DNA of 64,000 bases from Rhodanobacter sp. ANJX3 (GTDB lineage: Bacteria > Pseudomonadota > Gammaproteobacteria > Xanthomonadales > Rhodanobacteraceae), in contig NZ_JACHCM010000003.1 of NCBI RefSeq assembly GCF_014200755.1, forward strand, positions 124,001-188,000, written 5' to 3'. This document shows, in pieces, positions 32,012-40,725 of the stretch. The notes beneath the pieces are model-generated. The model had not been told where the DNA came from. It searched no databases and was given only the letters and a program-made list of their open reading frames with translations. Numbering within the stretch: the first letter of the stretch is position 1; each line of letters starts with the position of its first letter. The translations under genes were made by a program, and so were the position numbers.

Positions 32012-34045
32012 ATGACGTACCGATTCGTGAAACCGTTGGCCTTTGCCGTGGGCGTGGCCCTTTCCATCAATGCGGTGGCCGCAACCCCCGTTTTTGACGT
32101 GAAAGAACTCGACCCCAGCATCAAGCCCTGCGCCGACTTCAACGGCTTCGTCAACGCGAAATGGGTGGCAAGCCACCCGATCCCTGCCGATCGCACGCGC
32201 TGGGGTTCGTTCGACGCGCTGCGCGAGGACAGCCTCAACGTGCAGCACAAGATCGTCGACGCGGCCGCCGCCAACGCGGCAAAGGCCGCACCCGGCTCGA
32301 TTCAGCAGAAGATCGGCTACCTCTATGCATCCGGCATGGACGAAGCCAAGGTCGACCGCGCCGGTTTCGCCCCGATCAAACCGCAGCTGGCACAGATCGA
32401 CGGGCTGAAGAATGCGGGCGATATCGCCGGCTATATCCGCGACAGCTACACCCGCGGCGAACCGGTGCTGTTCCGCTTCGGCGGCAACGGCGACTTCAAG
32501 GATTCCAGCCAGGAGATCGCCTACGTCGGCCAGGGCGGCCTCGGCCTGCCCACGGTCGATTACTACAGCAAGCCGGAATTCGAAAAGATCCGCAGCGCGT
32601 ACGTCGCGCATATCGCCAAGCTGCTGACGCTCGCCGGCGTCAGCGCTACCGACGCACAGCAGCAGGCCACGAATGTGCTGGCGTTCGAAACACGCCTTGC
32701 CGCCGCTTCGCTGCCGCCGGTGCAGATGCGCAAGCCGGAGAACCGCTACCACTACGTCAGCATCGCCGATGCCGACAAGCTCACGCCGAGCTTCGACTGG
32801 GCGACGTTCTTCAAATCGCAGAATGCCGACGTCAGCGCGGGCTTCTCTTTCTCGCAACCGGCCTTCTTTAGCGAAGTGCAGAAGATGTTCGCCGACGTGC
32901 CGGCTGCGCAGTGGCAGGCGTACTTTCGCTACCACCTGATCTCCAACGCGGCGCCGTATCTGTCCGCACCGTTTCAGCAGGAGGATTTCGCGTTCGAAAA
33001 CCAGACGCTCAACGGCCAGAAGGAAATGGAGCCGCGCTGGAAACGCGTGCTCGCCGCCACCAACGACGGCATGGGCATGGCGCTGGGCCAGCTCTACGTC
33101 GCCGACAACTTTTCGCCGGCAGCCAAACAGCGCGCTGAAGAACTCGTTGCCAATCTGCGTGCGGCGTACAAGACGCGCATCGAGAATCTGGCCTGGATGA
33201 GCGACGCGACCAAGCAGAAGGCGCTGGAAAAGTGGGCCACCTTTGTGCCGAAGATCGGCTACCCGGACAAATGGCGCGACTGGTCCGGCCTCACCCTGGT
33301 GCCGGACAACTACTACGCCAACGTGCAGGCCGCCCAGAAATTTAACTACGACTACCGGATCGCCAAGATCGGCAAGCCGGTCGACCGCAGCGAATGGGGC
33401 ATGACGCCGCAAACGGTGAACGCTTATTACAACGCGCAGCAAAACGAGATCGTGTTTCCTGCGGCGATCCTGCAGCCGCCGTTCTTCGACGCCAAGGCGG
33501 ACGATGCGATCAACTACGGCGGCATCGGCGCCGTGATCGGTCACGAAATGGGCCACGGCTACGACGACCAGGGCAGCAAGTTCGACGCCAAGGGCAACAA
33601 CGTCAACTGGTGGAGCGACGCCGACCGCAAGGCGTTCGAGGCACGCACCGACAAACTGGCCGCGCAGTTCGACGCGTACGAGCCGCTGCCGGGCAAGCAC
33701 GTCAACGGCCATCTGACCATGGGCGAGAACATCGGCGACCTGGGCGGCTTGAACGCTGCCTACACCGCTTTGCAGATGGCGCTGTCGAAGAACCCCGCCG
33801 AAGCCAAGCGCAAAATAGACGGCTATACCGAGGACCAGCGCTTCTTCCTCAACTGGGCCCGCGTATGGCGCGGCAATATCCGTCCGCAAGCGCAGATCAC
33901 CCTTCTCAATACCGATCCGCATGCACCGGCGCAGTTCCGTGCGATCGGTGCGCCGTCGAACATGCCGGAGTTTGCGCAGGCGTTCAAATGCAAGGCTGGC
34001 GATGCGATGGTCCGTTCGCCCGAGACCCAGGTAAAGATCTGGTAA
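32012..34045 (+). CDS. Exported M13-family (neprilysin-like, PepO/Zmp1) metallopeptidase
   Basis: 677 residues from ATG 32012. Signal peptide MTYRFVKPLAFAVGVALSI to about residue 24. Peptidase_M13_N covers about 35-410, the catalytic M13 domain 470-677: zinc motif HEMGH with first His at residue 511 (codon 33542-33544), third ligand Glu in GENIGDLGG, and NAYYNAQQNEIVFPAAILQPP just upstream as in neprilysins. C-terminus CKAGDAMV ends with the family's Cys and W (KIW). Cleaves oligopeptides outside the cytoplasm. A strong terminator follows. Confidence 0.94.
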   Translation: MTYRFVKPLAFAVGVALSINAVAATPVFDVKELDPSIKPCADFNGFVNAKWVASHPIPADRTRWGSFDALREDSLNVQHKIVDAAAANAAKAAPGSIQQKIGYLYASGMDEAKVDRAGFAPIKPQLAQIDGLKNAGDIAGYIRDSYTRGEPVLFRFGGNGDFKDSSQEIAYVGQGGLGLPTVDYYSKPEFEKIRSAYVAHIAKLLTLAGVSATDAQQQATNVLAFETRLAAASLPPVQMRKPENRYHYVSIADADKLTPSFDWATFFKSQNADVSAGFSFSQPAFFSEVQKMFADVPAAQWQAYFRYHLISNAAPYLSAPFQQEDFAFENQTLNGQKEMEPRWKRVLAATNDGMGMALGQLYVADNFSPAAKQRAEELVANLRAAYKTRIENLAWMSDATKQKALEKWATFVPKIGYPDKWRDWSGLTLVPDNYYANVQAAQKFNYDYRIAKIGKPVDRSEWGMTPQTVNAYYNAQQNEIVFPAAILQPPFFDAKADDAINYGGIGAVIGHEMGHGYDDQGSKFDAKGNNVNWWSDADRKAFEARTDKLAAQFDAYEPLPGKHVNGHLTMGENIGDLGGLNAAYTALQMALSKNPAEAKRKIDGYTEDQRFFLNWARVWRGNIRPQAQITLLNTDPHAPAQFRAIGAPSNMPEFAQAFKCKAGDAMVRSPETQVKIW

Positions 34046-34080
34046 TCCTACGAAGCGAGCGCTTTTCGCTCAGAAACCGA

Positions 34081-34110
34081 AAACCGCGGCCTTCGGGCTG
34101 CGGTTTTTTT
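34081..34110 (+). terminator. Intrinsic terminator after the M13 peptidase gene
   Basis: Stem AAACCGCGGCC (34081-34091) with UUCG tetraloop (34092-34095) and GGCTGCGGTTT (34096-34106), one internal mismatch, followed by a run of T. It lies 36 bases after the stop codon of the peptidase gene. Confidence 0.88.
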
Positions 34111-34150
34111 GTACAGGGAGGACAATGCCCGGCAAGCCTCTGGAGACATC

Positions 34151-35134
34151 ATGCAAAACGCAGCAAACTCGATCGTGAGCATTCGCGGACTGGGCAAGGT
34201 CTACGCCTCCGGCCACGTGGCTCTGAAGCATATCGACCTGGAGATACGCCGCGGCGAGATTCTCGCCCTGCTCGGCCCCAACGGCGCGGGCAAGACCACG
34301 CTGATCAGCATCATCTGCGGCATCGTCCAACCGACCAGCGGCACGGTGCTGGCAAACGGCTATGACATCGTGCGCGACTACCGCGCCGCGCGTGCGCAGA
34401 TCGGCCTGGTGCCGCAGGAGCTGTCCACCGATGCGTTCGAATCGGTATGGTCCACGGTCACCTTCAGCCGCGGCCTTTTCGGCAAAGCGCCCAATCCGGC
34501 GCATATCGAAAAGGTGCTGCGCGACCTGTCACTGTGGGAGAAGAAGGACAGCAAGATCATGTCGCTCTCCGGTGGCATGAAGCGTCGCGTGCTGATCGCC
34601 AAGGCGCTGTCGCATGAGCCGCAGATCCTGTTTCTCGACGAACCCACCGCCGGCGTCGACGTGGAGCTGCGCCACGACATGTGGGAAATGGTACGCGCGC
34701 TGCGCGAAAGCGGCGTCACCATCATCCTCACCACACACTACATCGAGGAAGCCGAGGAAATGGCCGACCGCATCGGCGTGATCAACAAGGGCGAACTGGT
34801 GCTGATCGAGGACAAGGACGTGCTGATGCGCAAGCTCGGCAAGAAGCAGCTCACGCTGCAGCTGCAGAGTCCGCTGGAGCGCATACCCGACGCGCTGGCC
34901 GGCCTGCCGCTGGAGCTGAGCGAGAACGGCGGCGCGCTGGTCTACACCTTCGACGCGCAAGGCGAGCAGACCGGCATCGCGCCGCTGCTGCGCAGGCTCG
35001 GCGAGCTGGGCATCGACTTCAAGGATCTGCACTCCAGCGAGAGTTCGCTGGAAGAGATTTTCGTCAGCCTGGTGCATACCGCCAAGCCGTTGGAAAAAAG
35101 CGGGCGAAACGGCCAGCCGGAGGCACGCGCATGA
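34151..35134 (+). CDS. ABC-2 type exporter ATPase
   Basis: 327 residues from ATG 34151 (ribosome-binding site TGGAGA); a TTG extension to 34109 is inside the terminator and unlikely. Walker [11 protein letters not shown]-loop LVPQEL, signature LSGGMKRR, Walker [14 protein letters not shown]-loop LTTHY. The C-terminal 80 residues after the nucleotide-binding domain ([13 protein letters not shown]..., [14 protein letters not shown]) are the usual DrrA/CcmA-type regulatory extension. Overlaps the permease gene by four bases. Substrate unknown; such pairs export drugs, polysaccharides or lipids. Confidence 0.93.
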   Translation: MQNAANSIVSIRGLGKVYASGHVALKHIDLEIRRGEILALLGPNGAGKTTLISIICGIVQPTSGTVLANGYDIVRDYRAARAQIGLVPQELSTDAFESVWSTVTFSRGLFGKAPNPAHIEKVLRDLSLWEKKDSKIMSLSGGMKRRVLIAKALSHEPQILFLDEPTAGVDVELRHDMWEMVRALRESGVTIILTTHYIEEAEEMADRIGVINKGELVLIEDKDVLMRKLGKKQLTLQLQSPLERIPDALAGLPLELSENGGALVYTFDAQGEQTGIAPLLRRLGELGIDFKDLHSSESSLEEIFVSLVHTAKPLEKSGRNGQPEARA

Positions 35135-35892
35135 ATATTCACGCCATACGCGCGATCTACCGCTTCGAAATGGCGCGCACGTTTCGCACACTGATGCAGA
35201 GCATCGCCTCGCCGGTGATCTCCACCTCGCTGTACTTCGTGGTGTTCGGCACCGCTATCGGCTCACGCATGGGACATATCGGCGGTGTGAGCTACGGCGC
35301 CTTCATCATCCCCGGCCTGGTCATGCTGTCGCTGCTGAATGAAAGTATCTCCAACGCCTCGTTCGGCATCTACCTGCCGAAGTGGTCGGGCACGATTTAC
35401 GAGCTGCTGTCCGCACCGGTGTCGTATATCGAAGTGGTGCTCGGCTATGTGGGTGCGGCGACGACCAAGTCGGTGCTGCTCGGCATTCTGATCTTGGCGA
35501 CCGCGCGGCTGTTCGTGCCGTACGAGATCGCACATCCGATCTGGATGGTCGGCTTTCTCGTGCTGACCGCGATCACCTTCAGCCTGTTCGGTTTTATCAT
35601 CGGTCTGTGGGCGGACGATTTTCAGAAGCTGCAGGTGATCCCGCTGATGGTCGTGACGCCGCTGACTTTTCTCGGCGGCGCGTTCTACTCGATCAGCATG
35701 CTGCCACCGCTATGGCAGAACATCACCCTGTTCAATCCGGTGGTGTATCTGATCAGCGGCTTCCGCTGGAGTTTTTACGGCGTGGCCGATGTCAATGTCG
35801 CGCTAAGCCTGGGCGCGACACTGGGCTTCATGGCGTTGTGTCTGTTGGTAATCGGCTGGATTTTTCGTACGGGATACAAGCTCAGAAGCTGA
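35131..35892 (+). CDS. ABC-2 type exporter permease
   Basis: 253 residues from ATG 35131. Six membrane helices of the ABC2_membrane type, with the family motif region [29 protein letters not shown] before helix 6. It is the partner of the upstream ATPase (ATGA overlap). The simple two-gene DrrAB-like layout points to export through one homodimeric permease with the ATPase dimer. Confidence 0.92.
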   Translation: MNIHAIRAIYRFEMARTFRTLMQSIASPVISTSLYFVVFGTAIGSRMGHIGGVSYGAFIIPGLVMLSLLNESISNASFGIYLPKWSGTIYELLSAPVSYIEVVLGYVGAATTKSVLLGILILATARLFVPYEIAHPIWMVGFLVLTAITFSLFGFIIGLWADDFQKLQVIPLMVVTPLTFLGGAFYSISMLPPLWQNITLFNPVVYLISGFRWSFYGVADVNVALSLGATLGFMALCLLVIGWIFRTGYKLRS

Positions 35893-35942
35893 GTTTGACG
35901 CGAAGAACGGTAGGTATTTCCCCTGCCCGCTGTTTGTTGAAA

Positions 35943-35977
35943 GCAAAGGGCCGAAGGTTCGCACCTTCGGCCTTTGC
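35943..35977 (+). terminator. Hairpin downstream of the ABC-2 exporter operon
   Basis: GCAAAGGGCCGAAGGT (35943-35958), loop TCGC, ACCTTCGGCCTTTGC (35963-35977): 15 paired bases with one bulged G. No long T-tail, so a terminator with weak U-tract or a shared 3' end hairpin for the convergent CsbD-like gene. Confidence 0.7.
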
Positions 35978-36038
35978 GAATATCCGTCCTCGCTTTACCG
36001 GCTCGCCTCATGGACGACTGGCAAAAAGCGACGATGGA

Positions 36039-36293
36039 TCAGTCGCGGCGCGCGAACAGCATGCCAAGCACAAAGGCCACACCGGCGGCGATCAGCACGG
36101 TGCCGACCGGCTTGTCGGCGGCCAGCTCGCGCACATCGTCCAGCACTTCGCCAGCCTTGGCCTGGGCGGTGCCGGCAACCTGACGGACCTTGCCCTTGAG
36201 CTGATGCTCGGCGTCCCCGGTCAGCGCACCGGCGGCATCCTCGATCTTGCCGGCGACGTTGCGGATGGTGCCTTCGACTTCGTTCTTGTCCAT
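36039..36293 (-). CDS. CsbD-like protein with C-terminal membrane anchor
   Basis: 84 residues. N-terminal 45 residues carry the CsbD stress-protein pattern (MDKNEVEGTIRNVAGKIEDA..., GDAEHQLKGKVRQVAG). The C-terminus adds a hydrophobic helix (KPVGTVLIAAGVAFVLGMLFARRD) of the ElaB/YqjD/DUF883 type, normally ribosome-binding tail-anchored proteins. The combination suggests a membrane-tethered general stress protein. It lies next to a second, soluble CsbD gene on the same strand. Confidence 0.8.
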   Translation of the reverse strand: MDKNEVEGTIRNVAGKIEDAAGALTGDAEHQLKGKVRQVAGTAQAKAGEVLDDVRELAADKPVGTVLIAAGVAFVLGMLFARRD

Positions 36294-36342
36294 TGCGGTA
36301 TTCCTGCGTGGTAGGGGGGAATGTTGTAGGAAAATCTGAAAC

Positions 36343-36380
36343 GGAGCACGCGCTGCAAAGCTTTCCGCTTAGCGTGCTCC
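36343..36380. terminator. Inverted repeat between the two CsbD-like genes
   Basis: GGAGCACGC (36343-36351) and GCGTGCTCC (36372-36380) enclose a 20-base loop that contains the small palindrome AAAGCTTT. It sits directly after the stop of the upstream CsbD gene (minus strand) and probably ends or attenuates that transcript, allowing different expression of the two genes. Confidence 0.55.
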
Positions 36381-36395
36381 AGTTGCTTGTGATGT

Positions 36396-36578
36396 CTATT
36401 TCTTCAGCGCGTCGCGGACCTTGTCGGCGGCCTCGTCAGCTTTGACCTGCGCCTTGCCAACCTGCTTTTCCGCAGCGCCTTCGAGCTGAGTCTTCTTGTC
36501 ACCGGTCAATTTGCCGATGGCTTCCTTGACCGAGCCCTTGACCTGCTTGGCGGTGCCGTCGATACGATTCTTGTCCAT
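36396..36578 (-). CDS. CsbD family stress-response protein
   Basis: 60 residues from ATG 36578, with a GAGGAGA ribosome-binding site. Short, charged, alpha-helical CsbD sequence: MDKNRIDGTAKQVKGSVKEA, then GDKKTQLEGAAEKQVGKAQVK. CsbD proteins accumulate under general stress (sigma-B in Bacillus, osmotic/stationary stress in proteobacteria) without a known biochemical role. The region upstream (36684-36703) repeats a sequence found upstream of the nearby PAS-LuxR gene, suggesting control by that regulator. Confidence 0.88.
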   Translation of the reverse strand: MDKNRIDGTAKQVKGSVKEAIGKLTGDKKTQLEGAAEKQVGKAQVKADEAADKVRDALKK

Positions 36579-36683
36579 CGCTATCTCCTCATCATCATGG
36601 TCAGTCGATGCCCGACGCACATGGGGTTTGTCGGGCCGGTGAGCAGAATGCGTGATCGCATGTGAAGGAAGAAGCACCAATTG

Positions 36684-36703
36684 AACCAGTTCGATTAGTG
36701 CAT
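36684..36703. promoter_or_regulatory. Candidate LuxR-type operator near the CsbD promoter
   Basis: ACCAGTTCGATTAGTGCATT matches, at 17 of 20 positions, the reverse complement of the site at 38427-38451 (ACCAGCGCGACTAGTGCATT) near the start of the PAS-LuxR gene. It lies about 105-125 bases upstream of the CsbD start codon and just beyond the end of the regulator gene. Confidence 0.5.
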
Positions 36704-36746
36704 TTGCGTGGACAGACAGCGGCGATTAAGTCCTGGGCAGAGGCAC

Positions 36747-38267
36747 TCAGCGCGCACGGCGCGGCTTTTTTCGCACCGTGGGGCGATCGGGGGAATGGCC
36801 GAACACGCCACGTTCGCGTGCCCACACGATGGCCTCGCTGCGGCTGTGTACATCGAGCTTGGAATACAGCGCCGCCACGTGGTTGCGCACGGTGTTCGGT
36901 GCGAGGCCCAGACGCGCGGCGATCTCCTTGTCGGCCAGGCCTTCGCACATCAGCCCAAGCGTATCGCGCTCGCGCGCGGTGAGGTCGGCCAGCTCGGCGC
37001 TGGTCAGTTCGCTGGGCGCGTTGGCACGACGCACGTTGGCCATTTTCTCGATCAGCGTCTGGCTGAACCACGAAGCATCCTTCATCACCGCCTCGATCGC
37101 GCTGACCAGCTCCATTTCGCTGCGCTTGCGCTCGGTGATGTCCAGCAGCACCAGCAGGTAGCACGTGGTGCCGTGGATGCTGACGGTCTCGGCAGAGAGC
37201 AGGCAATCCAGCAGCTCGCCGGTTTTCTTGCGGATCGCGTACTCCGTGTTTTGCAGGCTGCCCACGGTTTCCAGCAGCTTGCCCAGCTGGGTATTGGCAT
37301 GGCGATCGTCGAGCAGGCCGATTTCCGCGATGGATTTGCCCAGCACTTCTTCCGGCGCAAAGCCGGTGGTGCCGACGAACGCCTCGTTGACCTCGACCAC
37401 GTGGAAGCGATCCGAACTGCATACCATGGTCGCCACCGGCGACATGCGGAACGCCTTGGCGAAGCGCTCCTCGCTCTGACGCAGCGCATCTTCGGCCTTG
37501 CGCCGCGGCTCCAGATCCATGAAGGAAAACAGCATGCACGCCTCGTCGCCAACTTCGATCGGCTGACCGGCGACCACGACAAACTTGGTACCACCCTCGG
37601 GCAGCTTCAGCTCGGCCTGCATCTGCGGAATGGTGGCGCCTTCGCCGAGCCGCTCGATCGCCAGCTCCTTGTTTTCGGCACGCTCCAGCACGTCGAGCTC
37701 GTACACCGAATGACCGATCACCTGCTCGCGCGTGTAGCCCGTCATTTCCATGAAGCCCTGGTTGACCTTGATGTAGCGCAGATCGCTGAGGCGACAGATC
37801 ACTGCCGGCGCGGGATTCGCGTTGAAGGTCTTCTCGAAGCGTTGCTCCGCGCTGGCCCAGTCGGTGGCGTCGGCAATGATCAGCACCAGGCAGTCCGGCG
37901 CACCGTCCGCGTCTGTCAGCACCATGCTGCGCACGCGGTGCACCCAGCGCTTTTCTTCATCGCCGGTTGCCACCACCTCGACCACCACGTCGGTAAACGA
38001 CTCGCCCGCGATGACCCGGTCGATCGGGTAATTGCCGGCAGCGAGGCGATGGTTGTTGCGGTAGCGCAGCTGAAAGCGTTCGCGGTACTCGGTCACCGTG
38101 GCGCCGAGCTCGGCGACTTCGCTAATGCCGTGCATGTCCAGCGCGGCCTGGTTGGCCCACATGATCGTCTGGTCCGGCTCGATCAGGATCACGCCGTCGC
38201 TCAGTCCGGTGATGATTTGCTGAAGCTGGCGGCGGTCGGTTTGGGTGCGCAGAACGTGATCGGTCAT
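36747..38267 (-). CDS. Multi-PAS sensor with LuxR-type DNA-binding domain
   Basis: 506 residues from ATG 38267 (MTDHVLRTQTDRRQLQ); an in-frame ATG at 38315 is possible. Three PAS domains in series are visible: about 15-120 (GLSDGVILIEPDQTIMWANQ), 135-250 (NPAPAVICRLSDLRYIKVNQG) and 265-385 (SPVATMVCSSDRFHVVEVNE, with PAC segments). Residues about 430-495 form a GerE/LuxR helix-turn-helix (LTARERDTLGLMCEGLADKEIAARLGLAPNTVRNHVAALYSKLDVHSRSEA shortened here). No kinase or receiver domain, so it is a one-component cytoplasmic sensor-regulator. Neighbouring stress genes (CsbD, membrane protein) are probable targets. Confidence 0.88.
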   Translation of the reverse strand: MTDHVLRTQTDRRQLQQIITGLSDGVILIEPDQTIMWANQAALDMHGISEVAELGATVTEYRERFQLRYRNNHRLAAGNYPIDRVIAGESFTDVVVEVVATGDEEKRWVHRVRSMVLTDADGAPDCLVLIIADATDWASAEQRFEKTFNANPAPAVICRLSDLRYIKVNQGFMEMTGYTREQVIGHSVYELDVLERAENKELAIERLGEGATIPQMQAELKLPEGGTKFVVVAGQPIEVGDEACMLFSFMDLEPRRKAEDALRQSEERFAKAFRMSPVATMVCSSDRFHVVEVNEAFVGTTGFAPEEVLGKSIAEIGLLDDRHANTQLGKLLETVGSLQNTEYAIRKKTGELLDCLLSAETVSIHGTTCYLLVLLDITERKRSEMELVSAIEAVMKDASWFSQTLIEKMANVRRANAPSELTSAELADLTARERDTLGLMCEGLADKEIAARLGLAPNTVRNHVAALYSKLDVHSRSEAIVWARERGVFGHSPDRPTVRKKPRRAR

Positions 38268-38623
38268 GGAAGTAACTCGTGGATGGCCGCCGCCGCACGG
38301 CGGAAAGGGATACATGTTTTTGGCGCTGCCCCAGCCTGCGCTCGAACGTGGGCTGGGGCAGCGCCGGTTGGTGCATCAGTGCAGGTGCACCAAGAATATA
38401 GCCCACCGCCGTCAGGGCTTGAGACGAATGCACTAGTCGCGCTGGTGCATTTGCAAGGCGACGCCCCTCGTTCGCCGGCGCAGAATTCGCCCCGACTCAT
38501 CACACAGAAGCTGCATTTGGACACCTAGACTGCCGCCCGCCTCGCTGGCTCGACGCGGATGGCGGCGACAGATCTAACCGCTTTCATCGACTCACACCAT
38601 TCATCATCACCTGAGGAACACGC
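38268..38623. promoter_or_regulatory. Divergent regulatory region with a long inverted repeat and operator-like sites
   Basis: The 356-base gap between the PAS-LuxR gene and the plus-strand membrane-protein gene contains a perfect 15-bp inverted repeat GGCGCTGCCCCAGCC (38322-38336) / GGCTGGGGCAGCGCC (38351-38365) with a 14-base loop, then TTGGTGCA (38368-38375) / TGCACCAA (38386-38393), and then AATGCACTAG-TCGCG-CTGGTGCATT (38427-38451; 10-bp arms, one mismatch). The last two share the TGCAC/GTGCA core and are probably regulator sites; the GC-rich repeat could fold in the leader of the regulator mRNA. Confidence 0.65.
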
Positions 38624-39616
38624 ATGACCACCTACGTAAACCCCGAGCAACAGCCACGTATTTCATGGGGCGCGATTTTTGCCGGCTGCTTTATTTCGCT
38701 GATCGCCTACCTGGTGCTGAGCGTGCTGGGCACGGCCATCGGTGCCAGCACCATCGACCCGCTGGGCGATGCCAATCCGCTGAGCGGCTTCGGCAAGGGC
38801 ACCGGCATCTGGCTGGGCGTTACTACCCTGATCGCGATCCTTGTGGGCGCCTTCGTCGCCGGCCGCTCCGCACCGGGCCAGGGCGGCCTGCACGGCGTGC
38901 TGAGCTGGTCGCTGACCACGTTGATCACGACGTATCTGGTGGCCTCGTTGGCTTCCGGCATTGCCGGTGCCGCTACCGGCGCGGTCGGCAAGGGCCTGTC
39001 GCTGGCGGGTGACGGCGTCGCCGCTGCGGCGCCGCACATCGCCTCCGGCGTCAAGGACGAGCTGCAGAAAAATGGCATCAACTTCGACTTCACCGATCTG
39101 CAGACTCAGCTGGACACCTTGCTGCGCCAGACCGGCAAGCCGGAACTGGACCCGTCCAACCTGAAGGCCACCGCGCAGCAGGCTGCCAATGACGGCAAGG
39201 ACACGGCCCAGCAGACGGCCACCACGCCGCAGCAGACCGATCAGCAGCTCAGCGACTGGTTTGCCCGCGTGAAGCAGGAAGGCCAGCCGGCGCTGAATGC
39301 CGCCGACAAGGATGCGCTGGTCAACATCGTGGCCGCCCGCACCGGCAAGTCGCACGACGAGGCGCAGCAGATCGTCGACAACTATGCGCAGACCTATCAG
39401 CAGGCGATGGCGAAATTCCAGCAGCTGAAGCAGGAAGCCGAGCAGAAGGCGCGTGAAGCGGCCGACGCTACCGCACGTGGCGTGTCGAAGGCGGCCTGGG
39501 GTGCGCTGGTGCTGCTGGTCCTCGGTGGCTTGATCGCCTTCTTCGCCGGCCTGTTTGGCTTTGCCCGTCGCCCGGTGACCGCGGTGGTGGTGAAGCGTCC
39601 TTACGAAGTCGACTGA
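38624..39616 (+). CDS. Glycine/alanine-rich membrane protein of unknown function
   Basis: 330 residues. An N-terminal membrane block with three helices (about 15-37, 62-81, 92-118), a soluble central region of about 150 residues rich in Gln/Ala with coiled-coil character (QQTATTPQQTDQQLSDWF, KFQQLKQEAEQKAREAADAT) and a C-terminal helix (about 288-314) followed by a basic end. Glycine-zipper-like motifs in the membrane part (GIAGAATGAVGKGLSLAG). No named family recognised. The operator-like palindrome 170-200 bases upstream suggests co-regulation with the PAS-LuxR/CsbD stress group. Confidence 0.75.
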   Translation: MTTYVNPEQQPRISWGAIFAGCFISLIAYLVLSVLGTAIGASTIDPLGDANPLSGFGKGTGIWLGVTTLIAILVGAFVAGRSAPGQGGLHGVLSWSLTTLITTYLVASLASGIAGAATGAVGKGLSLAGDGVAAAAPHIASGVKDELQKNGINFDFTDLQTQLDTLLRQTGKPELDPSNLKATAQQAANDGKDTAQQTATTPQQTDQQLSDWFARVKQEGQPALNAADKDALVNIVAARTGKSHDEAQQIVDNYAQTYQQAMAKFQQLKQEAEQKAREAADATARGVSKAAWGALVLLVLGGLIAFFAGLFGFARRPVTAVVVKRPYEVD

Positions 39617-39691
39617 GGCTTCAGGACAACGATGGCACTGACGCCTCGGCGCAGCGCTTCGCACATAGCCTTGAAGATATCGCCTTAAAGC

Positions 39692-39721
39692 ATCGCCCCG
39701 ACGCTCACACGTCGGGGCGAT
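39692..39721. terminator. Intrinsic terminator hairpin between convergent genes
   Basis: Perfect 12-bp stem ATCGCCCCGACG (39692-39703), loop CTCACA, CGTCGGGGCGAT (39710-39721), followed on the plus strand by TTTCTT. It sits between the convergent membrane-protein and acyltransferase genes. Confidence 0.88.
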
Positions 39722-39751
39722 TTCTTATCTGCCTACAGCAGCGAATCGCAC

Positions 39752-40642
39752 CTAGCGCATGCGCATGCCGCCGATCTGCGCATCCTTGTCGGCCCACAAG
39801 GTATTGACCCAGGCCTGGAAACTGTCGCGGAACGCGGGATCGGCTTCGTAGTCGCCCCGCAAAGCGGCGGTGATTGGGAGCTCGCGCACGTGTACGCGAA
39901 TCTCGCTGACCCGGCCGGCGATCAGATCCATCATCGTGTATGGGCCATCGGGATAGACGATGGTGACGTCGAGCATCGCATCCAGCGCATCGCCCATCGC
40001 ATCGAGCACGAACGCCACGCCGCCGGCCTTGGGCCGCAGCAAATACCGATAGGCGGATTTCTGCTTGTCGTGCTTGGCCGGGGTAAAGCGCGTGCCCTCG
40101 ACGAAGTTCATCACCGACACCGGCATGTGCCGGAATTTTTCGCAGGCGCGGCGCGTCGCCTCCATGTCCTTGCCCTGCAGCTCCGGATGCGCGGCAAGCG
40201 TTTCCTTCGAGTAGCGCTTCATGAAAGGGAAATCCAGCGCCCACCAAGCCGGCCCCAGCAGCGGCACCCAGATCAGCTGGCTCTTCAGGAAAAAACGCAG
40301 GAACGGGATGCGCCGATTGAAGATCTTCTGCAGCACCGGAATATCGACCCAGCTCTGGTGGTTGCACAGCACCAGATAATTGCCGTCGTAACGCAGCTCG
40401 TTCAGGCCATCGACCTGCCAGCGCGTGCGGGTGAACCAGTCGAACATGCCGCTATTGACCGCGATCCAACTCTCCGCGATCAGCACCAGGCCGCGCGACA
40501 ACGCCAGCCGGATGCCGCGAATCGGCAGGATCACCTTGAACAGCGTCAGCAGGAACAGCGGCGTCACGTGCACCACGATGTTCAGTGCAAGGAGCAGCAT
40601 CACCAGCGGTACGCGAATGAAACCAGGAAGCTTTGCGAGCAT
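39752..40642 (-). CDS. PlsC-like lysophospholipid acyltransferase (YihG type)
   Basis: 296 residues. N-terminal hydrophobic segment (about 9-35), then the acyltransferase motifs: block I NHQSWVD (His-x4-Asp), block II-like RRIPFLRFFLKSQL, block III FVEGTRFTPAKHD and block IV-like VYPDGP. The longer form and EGTRFT variant fit the YihG subgroup, which transfers acyl chains from acyl-ACP/CoA to lysophosphatidic acid, favouring unusual chains. Lies 83 bases downstream of sufS on the same strand; may be read through from the suf operon. Confidence 0.88.
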   Translation of the reverse strand: MLAKLPGFIRVPLVMLLLALNIVVHVTPLFLLTLFKVILPIRGIRLALSRGLVLIAESWIAVNSGMFDWFTRTRWQVDGLNELRYDGNYLVLCNHQSWVDIPVLQKIFNRRIPFLRFFLKSQLIWVPLLGPAWWALDFPFMKRYSKETLAAHPELQGKDMEATRRACEKFRHMPVSVMNFVEGTRFTPAKHDKQKSAYRYLLRPKAGGVAFVLDAMGDALDAMLDVTIVYPDGPYTMMDLIAGRVSEIRVHVRELPITAALRGDYEADPAFRDSFQAWVNTLWADKDAQIGGMRMR

Positions 40643-40725
40643 GAAAGACCAATCGCGGGGGAGGACAAGTTGCTGCAGAGTAGCGCCCCGGCGCGACGCC
40701 GGGAAACCTTTGTGCGGCCGAGCCT

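Noticed and set aside
34109-34150. Upstream TTG start of the ABC-2 ATPase
   Set aside because: It would begin inside the terminator of the preceding gene; ATG 34151 has a proper ribosome-binding site.
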